From assembly GCF_029893965.1 (NCBI RefSeq), contig NZ_JARXXP010000017.1:62001-126000 (forward strand): 64,000 nucleotides of DNA. The letters are read 5' to 3'. Positions 43,382 through 52,172 of this stretch are shown here, piece by piece; positions within the stretch are counted from its first letter, which is position 1; each line of letters opens with the position of its first letter. The notes under the pieces are model-generated. The model saw nothing but the letters and a program-made list of their open reading frames with translations. It was not told the origin of the DNA and did not search any database. This DNA comes from Paenibacillus sp. PastM-3 (lineage in GTDB: Bacteria; Bacillota; Bacilli; Paenibacillales; Paenibacillaceae). Made by a program: the position numbers and the translations under genes.

Positions 43382-45307
43382 TTAATTAAACTGCAGCGAG
43401 CCCAACGTATATCCGGCATACACCGGCTTCAGCCCACCCAGCAGCTCCTCTTTATTTCCCTTGCCGCCAATAGCAGCCTGATATGCTGAAATGATTGTAC
43501 GCAGCTCTTCAATGCTGTAGGTAGCTCCTTCAATCCGGAAGGTGGAGATTCCCAAGCCGCTCATTTCATCCAGCATCGGCAGATAACACAGCTCTTTGGC
43601 GAACAGCAGGTGGCAGCGTCCGTATTGGTCGCGGTAGACCGGATTTTCACCTTTGTCTGTTTTGAGCACAAGCACGTCATTGCTGACAAATATATTATCT
43701 TCCTCGCCGATCGGCTCCATAACCTCAGTGTTTTCGAACAGGTCATGCTCCATATACATCAGTGCTGGCGTGCCGTGTACGACAACTTCAAGCGGCAGAT
43801 TACAGCAGGAGGTAAAGGTGGCAAAATGCTCTAACGTCATCTCTGGTGAAACCGTCAGCTTTTGCAGGCCGAGTCCGGTATACAGTTCTGCAGCCAGATG
43901 ATTGTATACATTGAGGTTTACATCACCGATCATCGGATAACCCATATCCTTAAAGCGGCGGATCGCTCCCAGATTTGTAACCAGCAAACCGTCTACCGGC
44001 AGGCGTTCTCCGCTCAATAGCTGGCTAAACTGGTCAAAATGCAGCTCCGTCATCATCCGCGGCATGCCCAGATACAGCTTCGTCTCACCTTTTAGCGCGC
44101 CCAGCTCTTTAATATCCTGTTTGGTTAGCGGCAGATCCGGTTCAAACACGTCGCCCGGCAGATACAAATGCTCTACGCCCAGTTCCAGCGCCAGCTTCGC
44201 CTGCTCCATATTGTTAACGCGCACTGCCAGTTCAGGCTTGCTCACCTGCGCTTTTTTGCCTTCTGCCATCCGCTCACGCAGCTGGATTACCCGGCTCTCC
44301 GACAGCTCACGCTCTGAAGTAGGGGTGCTGAACACTTTTCCCGTACTGTAGAATTTCCCTGTTCCTTCATAGCGGCGGTTAATATTCGATAATCCCGGCT
44401 TGCCAAAAGCGTACGCTGTAGAAAAGTCACGTTTGCGGTTGTTGTACAGTGTTTTGGAGTCTACGGTGCGATCGAATCCAAGCGGATCATCGATATAGCG
44501 GTCGATCGCTTCGCCGTAGCTGTTCGCCAGCATCACCATGAATTCCTTGTCGCGCATCCGTCCTTCAATTTTGAACGAGGTAATTCCTGATTCGATCAGC
44601 TCCGGCAAATGCTCGTACATGAACATATCTTTGACCGCCAGCGGATACTCAGCAGGGAAAACGTAGCCGTCCTTCTTGATCCGGTAATCCCAGCGGCAGG
44701 GCTTCATGCATTTGCCCCGGTTGCTGCTCATTCCGAACACCTGGGAGCTGAAATAGCAGTTGGCCCCGTGCACCGAGCACATATCACCGTGAATGAAATA
44801 CTCCAGCTCCATTCCGCTTCTCTGCCCCAGCACCTTTGCAGTCTGCAGGTCCATCTCACGTGAAGTGACTACCCGGCTTACCCCGAGATCGCGCAGCGCA
44901 TAGATCATTTCAAGATTATGGACATTCATCATGACAGAAGCATGAATCGGTACGGTCAGCCCCATTTCGCGGATCAGCTCCAGCACCGCCATATCCTGTA
45001 CAATCAGCGCATCCGGCTGAACCTCGTCCAGGAACTGCAGATACTCTCTGGCTTCTTCCACATCCTCTTCACTGAACAGATTGTTGACGGTAACATAGAC
45101 TTTTTTGCCGAGATTATGGGCCATGACCAGCGCCTGGGCAATCTCCTCATGCGACAGGTTGTAGCCTTTGCGCATCATCCGCATATTCAGAACCGGTCCG
45201 CCAAAATAAACCGCATCACAAGCCGATTGAATGACTTCCTTGAAGATTTCAAACGTGCCTGCCGGTGCCAACAATTCAATTTCCCTGCCATTAAAATAAC
45301 GTGCCAT
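43382..45307 (-). CDS. Peptidase U32-family protein
   Basis: The 641-residue protein has the U32 core (ELLAPAGTFEIFKEVIQSACDAVYFGG, VPIHASVMMNVHN, TSFKIEGRMR) and the Cys-rich stretch FIHGDMCSVHGANCYFSS...GKCMKPCRWDY expected to bind an iron-sulfur cluster. Characterised relatives act in RNA hydroxylation or ubiquinone hydroxylation rather than proteolysis. The C-terminal 250 residues form a second U32-like half. It starts behind GGAGG, 19 bp after ecfT, so it is in the same operon. Confidence 0.85.
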   Translation of the reverse strand: MARYFNGREIELLAPAGTFEIFKEVIQSACDAVYFGGPVLNMRMMRKGYNLSHEEIAQALVMAHNLGKKVYVTVNNLFSEEDVEEAREYLQFLDEVQPDALIVQDMAVLELIREMGLTVPIHASVMMNVHNLEMIYALRDLGVSRVVTSREMDLQTAKVLGQRSGMELEYFIHGDMCSVHGANCYFSSQVFGMSSNRGKCMKPCRWDYRIKKDGYVFPAEYPLAVKDMFMYEHLPELIESGITSFKIEGRMRDKEFMVMLANSYGEAIDRYIDDPLGFDRTVDSKTLYNNRKRDFSTAYAFGKPGLSNINRRYEGTGKFYSTGKVFSTPTSERELSESRVIQLRERMAEGKKAQVSKPELAVRVNNMEQAKLALELGVEHLYLPGDVFEPDLPLTKQDIKELGALKGETKLYLGMPRMMTELHFDQFSQLLSGERLPVDGLLVTNLGAIRRFKDMGYPMIGDVNLNVYNHLAAELYTGLGLQKLTVSPEMTLEHFATFTSCCNLPLEVVVHGTPALMYMEHDLFENTEVMEPIGEEDNIFVSNDVLVLKTDKGENPVYRDQYGRCHLLFAKELCYLPMLDEMSGLGISTFRIEGATYSIEELRTIISAYQAAIGGKGNKEELLGGLKPVYAGYTLGSLQFN

Positions 45308-45326
45308 GCTTGTTTCCTCCTAAATA

Positions 45327-46118
45327 TTACAGTACTGCTACTGCAACTCCCATGATGATGAACATTACGACGAATAAAGTATCAGCTGCGCCCCACCTCA
45401 GGCGGTGATACCGGGTACGCGGAGCATCCATGCGGAAGCCTCTGGCTTCCATGGAATAGACCAGATCCTGCGCCCGGCGGAAGGCGCTTGTGATTACTGG
45501 TACAAGCAGCGATATGAGCATCCGTCCTTTTTCCTTCAGCGGCAGCTCCTTCAGATCCGCCCCCCGGGAGGCCTGTGCCTTCAGGATAATCTGCGATTCA
45601 TCAAGAATCGTCGGAATGAAGCGCAGCGCAAGCCCGATCATCATTGTCAGCCGGTCAGGCTTCAGCCCAAGCTTCTTGAATGGTGAGAGAATACCCTCCA
45701 GCCCCTGATTCAGCTTGCCCGGAGTCGTCGTAAACGTAAGCAGGGAAGTGAATGTGACCAGGAACAGCATCCGGATTACAGAAAAAGCACCCAGCCGCAG
45801 ACCGCCCTCATACAGCGAAAAGGAGCCTAAGGTCAGCCAGGCTTCGCCTTCTTTTACCGAGAGCATCTGTACAATAAAAATAAACAGCATCAAAAAACGC
45901 AACGGCTTAGCCGATTTAATGTAATATTTGAGCGAAATGCGCGTTGACAGCATCACCAGAACGGAGAATACCGCCAGCAGACCCATGGCCGCCCAGGAAT
46001 GTGAAAGCAGAATAATGGCGAGGTACAGCAGCATTCCGGTTATTTTGGACCGGGCATCCAGCTTATGTACCCAGGAGCCGGTCTCTATGCTGCGTCCCAG
46101 CAGCAGACGTTCATTCAT
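45327..46118 (-). CDS. ecfT: ECF transporter membrane component EcfT
   Basis: The 263-residue membrane protein has about five to six helices. The coupling motifs ARG/AxRGA are present as KAQASRGADLKEL and YSMEARGFRMDAPRTRYH. EcfT joins the two ATPases to the substrate-binding S component. It overlaps ecfA2 by 8 bp. The S component in the same operon is most likely the EetB-like protein at 47842. An EcfT-like protein (FmnA) is part of the Listeria EET system. Confidence 0.9.
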   Translation of the reverse strand: MNERLLLGRSIETGSWVHKLDARSKITGMLLYLAIILLSHSWAAMGLLAVFSVLVMLSTRISLKYYIKSAKPLRFLMLFIFIVQMLSVKEGEAWLTLGSFSLYEGGLRLGAFSVIRMLFLVTFTSLLTFTTTPGKLNQGLEGILSPFKKLGLKPDRLTMMIGLALRFIPTILDESQIILKAQASRGADLKELPLKEKGRMLISLLVPVITSAFRRAQDLVYSMEARGFRMDAPRTRYHRLRWGAADTLFVVMFIIMGVAVAVL

Positions 46119-46989
46119 GGCTATCCCTCATCCCTTCAGCCTGCAGCAAAGATATCCGCTCAGCCAGGCTTTGTGCAGTCAGGCAGGGCTGCTCGCCCTC
46201 CAGTCCGAAACGCCGGGCAACCGCCTGCCAATAGCGGAGCGATTGCGGCACACTCAGCCCGCTGCGCTCCAGAATATCCGGGTCTTGCGCAAGCGCAAGG
46301 CTGCTCCCCTCAAAAATAAGCCCGCCTTCCTTGAGCAGCGCCCAGTGATCAGCATACGGCAGCAGCTCGTCCATGCGGTGGGTTACAATAATAATGGTCC
46401 GGCCCTGCTCGCGGCAGAGCCGCTCCAGCAGTCCGATCAGCTCGGCCCGGCTCAGCGGGTCCAGTGTCGCTGTCGGTTCATCCAGAACAATAATCTCCGG
46501 ATCCATCGCCAGCACGGAAGCAATGGCCGCCTTGCGCATCTGTCCTCCGCTTAGCCGGAACGGGTTGCGCTCCAGCAGTGCAAGATCCAGTCCCATATCG
46601 GTCATAGCCTGACGGGCGCGCGCTTTGGCCTCCTCCGGGCTCATTCCGAAATTCAGCGGCCCGAAGATCAGATCCTTCTCGACCGTCTCTTCAAACATCT
46701 GCTGCTCCGGGAACTGAAAAACCAGGCCGACCCTGCGGCGCAGCGGCAGCAGCCTGGGCGCCTTCCCCCCCGCCTGTATCGTCACATCCAGTACCTGGAC
46801 TGTTCCCCGGGACGGCTTCAGAATCCCGTTGAACAGCTGCAGAAGCGTAGACTTGCCGGAGCCGGTTGCCCCGGCGATTCCGACCATGGATCCTTTGGCA
46901 ATACTAAGATTAATATCATGCAGCGCCGTCTGCCTCCACAGGCTCCGGTCAGCGTAGGTATAGCTTACTTGCTGTAGTTGTATGGCCAT
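46111..46989 (-). CDS. ecfA2: ECF transporter ATPase EcfA2
   Basis: The 292-residue ATPase has Walker A GATGSGKST, signature LSGGQMRK and Walker B IIVLDEPT. The C-terminal tail (about 250-292) is as in EcfA2 proteins. The start overlaps ecfA1 by 25 bp and the end overlaps ecfT by 8 bp, so it is translationally coupled on both sides. Confidence 0.92.
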   Translation of the reverse strand: MAIQLQQVSYTYADRSLWRQTALHDINLSIAKGSMVGIAGATGSGKSTLLQLFNGILKPSRGTVQVLDVTIQAGGKAPRLLPLRRRVGLVFQFPEQQMFEETVEKDLIFGPLNFGMSPEEAKARARQAMTDMGLDLALLERNPFRLSGGQMRKAAIASVLAMDPEIIVLDEPTATLDPLSRAELIGLLERLCREQGRTIIIVTHRMDELLPYADHWALLKEGGLIFEGSSLALAQDPDILERSGLSVPQSLRYWQAVARRFGLEGEQPCLTAQSLAERISLLQAEGMRDSHE

Positions 46990-47822
46990 AACGAATCTAT
47001 AAGCTCCTTTTCACTGGCGGGAACATCCATCCTGATGCCTAAGCGCTGTAATTCACGGGCAAGCTGCCAGGGATACGGCTCACGCAGATGACATTTGGCA
47101 AGAAGCTCCTGATCCCGGAACAGTTCCTCGGGTGTAAGATCTGCCGCCAGGCTGCCCCCGTGAAGGGCCAGCACCCGGTCGGATGCCAGAATCTCATCAG
47201 CATCATGCGTAATCATCAGAATGGTATAGCCTTCGTCACGCATGCCCTGCAGAATAACCAGCAGCTCGTTGCGGCTGCCCTCGTCCAACATGGAAGAGGC
47301 CTCGTCAAAGATGACGATGCCTGGCTTCATAGCTAGAATGGAGGCGATTGCCACCCGCTGCTTCTGGCCGCCGGACAGCTCACCCGGATGTTTGGACAGC
47401 AGATGGCTGATTCCCAGCTTCTCTGTATACAGCTTCAGGCGTTCGTCCATCTCTTCATAGGATAAACACAGTCCTTCCAGACCGAACAGGATATCCTCCT
47501 CTACGGTAGCCCCGATAAACTGGTTGTCAGGATTCTGAAAGACCATGCCGATGCTTCCGCGGATTGACCCGATGGTTTCTTCTTCCAGAGGCTGCCCGCA
47601 GACTACAATTTCCCCTGCGCTTTTGGGAAGCAGGGCATTCAGCAGCTTAACGAGCGTTGATTTGCCGCAGCCGTTCGGGCCGACAATGCTTACCCACTGC
47701 CCCCGGGGAACCGACAGTGTAATATTGTGCAGAATAGGGTGCTCCGGATCATAACCAAATGCCACCCCTTCCAAAGAGATGACTGCCTCTCCAGTTTCAT
47801 TTACAATGTTAGTTTCCTTCAT
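46965..47822 (-). CDS. ecfA1: ECF transporter ATPase EcfA1
   Basis: The 285-residue ATPase has Walker A GPNGCGKST, signature LSGGQKQRVAIA and Walker B IVIFDEASSMLD (Ala-Ser in place of the usual Pro-Thr after Glu, as in many EcfA1). I chose ATG 47822 (MKETNIVNET), 9 bases after GGAAGG. The frame is open to 47918. Confidence 0.92.
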   Translation of the reverse strand: MKETNIVNETGEAVISLEGVAFGYDPEHPILHNITLSVPRGQWVSIVGPNGCGKSTLVKLLNALLPKSAGEIVVCGQPLEEETIGSIRGSIGMVFQNPDNQFIGATVEEDILFGLEGLCLSYEEMDERLKLYTEKLGISHLLSKHPGELSGGQKQRVAIASILAMKPGIVIFDEASSMLDEGSRNELLVILQGMRDEGYTILMITHDADEILASDRVLALHGGSLAADLTPEELFRDQELLAKCHLREPYPWQLARELQRLGIRMDVPASEKELIDSLWPYNYSK

Positions 47823-47841
47823 GTTCGTCATCCTTCCGCAG

Positions 47842-48405
47842 CTAGTGGCTCCGACCGTCCAAAAACTCTTCAAACAGCGAAATCTTTGACAGTGAAGCCA
47901 CCAGATAACGCACTGCAAAGCCGACCAGAATTCCGGTTACAATCCCGGTAATCAGCAGGATCGGCAGGTAGTACAGAATACTTGCAGAATTAAATACCAT
48001 GGATGCAGCCAGCAGCTGTCCTGTATTATGGGCAAGTCCGCCGGCGATGCTGATTCCGATGACACTCAGTCTTTTGCCGGTGAAGCGGACAAGCAGGAAC
48101 ATAACCACGAAGCTGAGCAGGGAGCCGAACAGGCTGAAGAGCAGGCTTGAGAACGTACCAAGCAGGAATGCAGTAAGCAGGGTCTTCAGGATCACCAGCA
48201 CAAAAGCATCGCGCCCGCGTAAAAAATAAATACAAGTCAGAATCATGATGTTGGCAAAGCCCAGCTTGGCGCCGGGCATCAGTCCCATTCCGGCAAGCGG
48301 AATCTGGGCTTCCACTATACTAAGCACTACAGCAACGGCCGCAAATATCGCAATAATGACCGTTCTTTTCAGCGCTGTTGCCGATTCCTTACTGGACATA
48401 GCCAT
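47842..48405 (-). CDS. eetB: EetB-like Gx transporter-family membrane protein
   Basis: The 187-residue protein has about six helices. It has the family pattern ALKRTVIIAIFAAVAVVLSIVE, GAKLGFANIMILTCIYFLRGRDAF and SIAGGLAHNTGQLLAA. It belongs to the group once called heptaprenyl diphosphate synthase component I, now Gx or EetB, which resembles ECF S components. It overlaps eetA by 17 bp and precedes ecfA1, supporting an EET or quinone/flavin transport role. I chose ATG 48405 because GGAGGAG lies 9 bases upstream. The frame is open to 48435. Confidence 0.85.
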   Translation of the reverse strand: MAMSSKESATALKRTVIIAIFAAVAVVLSIVEAQIPLAGMGLMPGAKLGFANIMILTCIYFLRGRDAFVLVILKTLLTAFLLGTFSSLLFSLFGSLLSFVVMFLLVRFTGKRLSVIGISIAGGLAHNTGQLLAASMVFNSASILYYLPILLITGIVTGILVGFAVRYLVASLSKISLFEEFLDGRSH

Positions 48406-48772
48406 CGATTTCATCTCCTCCCGAAGTCCCTGCAATCTCTACCAGCACCCGGTGCGGCAGACAGACGATGGTCTGTTTGGGCTGGGTAATCCGGCCGAAG
48501 CCGAGACATACCTGATCGGGGCAATCCGCTTCATACATTTCGATTCCGTAATCATGCACTTTTAAAAGGTTATAGCCCCGCTCTGTGCGGATTTCGATAC
48601 TCTGTTCTTCCTTTGTAAGCTGCACAGTCTTAAATAGCTTGCCGTCCACTGTTATGTTGGCCACGAGATTCTTGCCCGGCCCGCCTTTATCGTCGCCCAG
48701 CCATCTTGGCACGAGAAAGGCAAGCGCAGCAATCAGCACGATGGAAATAAGCAGCACGTCTGCGCGTTTCAT
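48389..48772 (-). CDS. eetA: EetA-like NusG domain II membrane-anchored protein
   Basis: The 127-residue protein has one N-terminal membrane anchor (about 5-24) and an extracellular NusG_II domain with ADCPDQVCLGFGRITQPKQ and ending ...IVCLPHRVLVEI. The three Cys are typical of this family. EetA is required for flavin-based extracellular electron transfer in Listeria. It is the first gene of eetA-eetB-ecfA1-ecfA2-ecfT-U32, starting at ATG 48772. Confidence 0.9.
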   Translation of the reverse strand: MKRADVLLISIVLIAALAFLVPRWLGDDKGGPGKNLVANITVDGKLFKTVQLTKEEQSIEIRTERGYNLLKVHDYGIEMYEADCPDQVCLGFGRITQPKQTIVCLPHRVLVEIAGTSGGDEIDGYVQ

Positions 48773-48902
48773 AGAATTCTCCTTATTTTTTAATTAAAAA
48801 CCAGACTTCATAATTATAACGGTCTGCCCTTAATCCTTCAATGAATGTAGTCGTTAATTGTCGGTTTTACAGAGCTGTTTCACAAAATAGGCACGCAAGC
48901 AG

Positions 48903-48938
48903 AAGCGGACACCCCCATAATCTGGATGGTATCCGCTT
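48903..48938 (-). terminator. Hairpin downstream of the HD-GYP gene
   Basis: On the minus strand AAGCGGATACC pairs with GGTGTCCGCTT with one mismatch. It lies 45 bp past the stop of the HD-GYP gene. There is no strong T-tract, so termination is only likely. Confidence 0.45.
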
Positions 48939-48982
48939 TCTCCTGAAAAGTATAGGTCCGGGAACACGTTCAGCTGTGCTTG

Positions 48983-50515
48983 CTATCCGGTACGCCCCGG
49001 ATATTCCCTCTCGTCCTTGTGAATATTTTTGCCGAAGTAGGCCAGGAATAACCCGGCGAACTGCGGATCCCACTGGCTGCCCCGACCCTTCTCCAGAATA
49101 GCCAGCGCCTGCTCATGGTCCATGCCCTTGCGGTAAGGCCGGTCCGAGGTCATCGCATCATAGGCATCCGCCACTGCAATAATCCTGCCGTGCAGCGGAA
49201 TGTCCATCCCTGCCAGAGCGTCGGGATACCCCTTCCCGTCGTAACGCTCATGGTGTGAGCGTACACCGCCCAAGTAAGGAGCCATTTTCTCCACCGGCTC
49301 AATCTGGCGCAGTATATTTTCCCCGAGTACCGGATGGCTCTTGATCTGATCGAACTCCTCATCCGTCAGATTGCCTTCCTTGAACAGGACGTTATCGGGT
49401 ACGCCAATTTTGCCGATGTCATGCAGCAGCGCCGACTTGCGCAGATCGTCCAGGCTTTGACCGGTCAGACCGGCCAGCTGTCCGATAATAACCGAGTACT
49501 CCGCCACCCTCAGCGAGTGGCCTGCAGTATAAGAGTCCCGGGCATCCAGAGCAACGGCGAGCGTCGTAAAATAGCTGTCCAGCAGTTGCCGGCTCTGCTG
49601 CTCACGGTCCTGTAGTCCGCGCACCATCATATTAAATCCGGCGACCAGCTTGGAGAATTCATCAGAATATTCATCCTGCACCTGCAGGAGGCGTCCGTCT
49701 CTGATATTGTTCATGGCCTTATACAGCTCGTTAATCGGATGCTGCACACTGTTGGTCAGGAGGAGGGCTGCCACCGAGGAGAACAGGGTGCCGATCAGCA
49801 GCACCATTCCTGCCCAGACCCAGTAATTCTGGACTCCGACCAGCAGGCCGATTCCGTTATTGTTCATGCGTATATGGGTCGCCATAATAAAAAGAAACAG
49901 CGGGAACGTGCCGATCAGCATACAGCTGATAAGAAATTTCGGGCGGATGGGCACAAAGACATGACCTTCCAGCGAGAAATCGACCTTGTGCAGCTCCATT
50001 GCCCGGTTCCTGAATTCCTTGATCAGCGGAATGATGGCCGAACAGGTCAGATAAAATTCGATCAGCGCATGCATGCTGGCCACAAGCACGGCTCCGAAAA
50101 TGGCCATCACCAGGTAAAAGTACGGTATAGTAAGCAGACCGGTGTGAATCATCCAGAAGGTCATCAGGGCTGCCGGCAGTGAAAACCCCAGTAGATGCGG
50201 GCCTAGAATCCGCATAACTGCTTTTCTGGGTAGCTGGTGGGTGTGCAGATAGGCCGCCTCCAGCACATCCAGTCCAGGCCCCGGGTCCAGCAGGGCCGTA
50301 CGAATCGGCTTGATCTGCCTTAAGAATACACTGATTTCCGTAACTGCCATTATAATGAATGAGAGCAGGAGTACAATCAGCAGCCGTCCGTACTCTACAA
50401 TGCTGATCTCCAGAGAAGTAAGCAGGATCAGGCTGCCTACCGCCATAACCCCAATGACGGAGCCGAATAAATAATTGCCAATCTGCTTTCTTAAAAATGC
50501 CCCGTATATATTCAT
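48983..50515 (-). CDS. HD-GYP domain cyclic-di-GMP phosphodiesterase
   Basis: The product has 510 residues. The N-terminal half has about six helices and a HAMP-like linker (about 260-310: TNSVQHPINELYKAMNNIRDG). The C-terminal half has a HD-GYP domain with HSLRVAEYS, LLHDIGKIGVPDNVLFK, HHERYDGKGYPDAL and AVADAYDAMTSDRPYR. HD-GYP proteins hydrolyse cyclic di-GMP. A cyclic-di-GMP-I riboswitch lies 3.8 kb away, so both belong to one regulatory theme. The catalytic residues appear intact. Confidence 0.9.
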   Translation of the reverse strand: MNIYGAFLRKQIGNYLFGSVIGVMAVGSLILLTSLEISIVEYGRLLIVLLLSFIIMAVTEISVFLRQIKPIRTALLDPGPGLDVLEAAYLHTHQLPRKAVMRILGPHLLGFSLPAALMTFWMIHTGLLTIPYFYLVMAIFGAVLVASMHALIEFYLTCSAIIPLIKEFRNRAMELHKVDFSLEGHVFVPIRPKFLISCMLIGTFPLFLFIMATHIRMNNNGIGLLVGVQNYWVWAGMVLLIGTLFSSVAALLLTNSVQHPINELYKAMNNIRDGRLLQVQDEYSDEFSKLVAGFNMMVRGLQDREQQSRQLLDSYFTTLAVALDARDSYTAGHSLRVAEYSVIIGQLAGLTGQSLDDLRKSALLHDIGKIGVPDNVLFKEGNLTDEEFDQIKSHPVLGENILRQIEPVEKMAPYLGGVRSHHERYDGKGYPDALAGMDIPLHGRIIAVADAYDAMTSDRPYRKGMDHEQALAILEKGRGSQWDPQFAGLFLAYFGKNIHKDEREYPGRTG

Positions 50516-51017
50516 TAGCTCTCCAATCCCCGGTCTTACCCAGCTCCTACTTATGTTTGCACTTATATATATTTCGTGATATAATATAGGAATATTTGTT
50601 TAGGTGTATATGTATCCCCTTCAAGAAGATGTCAGGCCGATTGTTTTACTTCTTTTCATTATCGGCAATCCGGACACAAAATCTTACGTTTTCTTGCATG
50701 ACTCTTCCTTTTTATGAGATGAAATTCGAACATAGCATTCCGATTCACACTGGCGCGGCCACGGAGCCGCAAGGACAAGAGAGAGGTAGGGCTCTTGTCG
50801 TTTTGGAAGGATTATTCTCGCCATACGGCTGCTGGAAATAACAAGGAATTACGACACCCGTTACGCTCACTGACGGCGGGGGATGAATATACCTGTAAGA
50901 CATGGTTTAGCTGCTTATACGTTGCAGGAAGCAGGCCATGTGTGGAACATATTAGTGCCCGGTAACCGCGCCAAGCGGATACCGGGCACGTCTACTTTTC
51001 AGGGGATCTTTCCGGAA
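50516..51017. other. Intergenic region with two hairpins
   Basis: A small hairpin GCGGC/GCCGC (50755-50770) is followed by GACAAGAG...CTCTTGTC (50774-50799) and GTTTTGG. Together they resemble a structured RNA ending in a weak terminator on the plus strand. No gene follows in that direction before the convergent hydrolase gene. I could not assign an RNA family. Confidence 0.35.
50955..50989 (-). terminator. Hairpin after the alpha/beta hydrolase gene
   Basis: GTGCCCGGTA and TACCGGGCAC form a perfect 10-bp stem 29 bp past the hydrolase stop. There is little T-tract on the minus strand. Confidence 0.5.
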
Positions 51018-51959
51018 TCAATGTACATACCGCTGTACAAAGCCGCTTACCCTGGCGATATACCCCGTCTTATCCGTATCGTAAGCCAGACCATGTCCCG
51101 CCCCGTGCACGATCAGCTTTTCTTTCGGGGCACTGCAGGCCTGATACAGCTCCTCCATCATGTAAAAGGGTACGAACCTGTCCGCATCTCCATGAATGAA
51201 CAGAATTGGCACCCTGGCCTTACGCACCTGCTTGAGCGCGGAGGCATCCCCGAAGAAGTAGCCTGCTTTGATCCGGGTAACCAGGCTGGCACACTGCACA
51301 AACGGAAAGCCCGGCAGGCGGTACATCCGCCGGAGCTGATAGGACAACTGCGCCTTCACCGAGCTGTAACCGCAGTCTTCCACGATGGCCTTGACCTGCA
51401 CCGGAAGCTCTTCTCCCGAAGTCATCAGCACCGTCGCCCCGCCCATGGACACCCCGTGCAGCACAATCCGGGCCTCTGGTCCGGTCTCTTCCAGGATGTA
51501 AGCAATCCATTTCACCATATCCCGGCGTTCCGGCCAGCCGAATCCGATATAATGGCCTTCGCTTTGCCCGTGGCCCCTCGCATCCGGTAGCAGCACATTA
51601 TAGCCCAGACGCTCGTAATACATTTTGGCAATTGCCCCCATATCCTTCCCCTTTCCGGAATAACCGTGGGCGATAATGGCCGTGCGGCCTTCTGCCCGTT
51701 CAGAAGGAAGAAAATAACCCCTAAGCTGCAGGCCGTCATCTGAAACCAGCTGGACCTCCCGGAAATGCTGGCGGGAAACCCACTCGGCTCCCTCACCCCA
51801 GGAAGCCCCGGCAACAGGCGGATCGAGCTTCAGATCCGGACTGGTGGCCAAAAACTCCTTTGGTGCACGGTGGATTGCCACCCCGTAGAAAAAAAAGCCG
51901 GCATAAAGCAGCGCGGCGGCTGCAATGATAATGATTGCTGCTATGATGATCATCCACAT
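51018..51959 (-). CDS. Membrane-anchored alpha/beta hydrolase
   Basis: The 313-residue protein has an N-terminal membrane anchor (about 4-27). The hydrolase fold has HGYSGKGKDMG (oxyanion region), nucleophile Ser in HGVSMGGATVLM, acid Asp in HGDADRFVPF and His in HGAGHGLAY. It is close to the YqkD/BAAT-type family of Firmicutes. The substrate is unknown. It has its own hairpin downstream. The start is ATG 51959. Confidence 0.85.
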   Translation of the reverse strand: MWMIIIAAIIIIAAAALLYAGFFFYGVAIHRAPKEFLATSPDLKLDPPVAGASWGEGAEWVSRQHFREVQLVSDDGLQLRGYFLPSERAEGRTAIIAHGYSGKGKDMGAIAKMYYERLGYNVLLPDARGHGQSEGHYIGFGWPERRDMVKWIAYILEETGPEARIVLHGVSMGGATVLMTSGEELPVQVKAIVEDCGYSSVKAQLSYQLRRMYRLPGFPFVQCASLVTRIKAGYFFGDASALKQVRKARVPILFIHGDADRFVPFYMMEELYQACSAPKEKLIVHGAGHGLAYDTDKTGYIARVSGFVQRYVH

Positions 51960-52080
51960 CTGTATTGCCTCCTTACAATCAGCATCTGCTTGTTAGCCGC
52001 CGGTCCATGTTCTAATATCCTGCGGCTGCTAATGTCTGCAAAGTATAGCATGCCGTATGGGCATTTACGAAAAGCAGCAT

Positions 52081-52124
52081 AAAAAAGGCTGCCCGGAGCT
52101 ATACCCCTTCCGGCAGCAGCCTTT
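52081..52124 (-). terminator. Rho-independent terminator after the LPXTG protein gene
   Basis: On the minus strand AAAGGCTGC...TCCGG pairs as AAAGGCTGctGCCGGA...TCCGGgCAGCCTTT, then TTTTTT. It lies 49 bp after the stop. Confidence 0.8.
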
Positions 52125-52172
52125 AAGCCTTTCTGGCGGAATTCCTAGTTCATCCGCCAGGCTTTACTGTTT

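Noticed and set aside
50596..50841. An 81-codon plus-strand frame
   Set aside because: No ribosome site, mixed composition, and it crosses two RNA-type hairpins.
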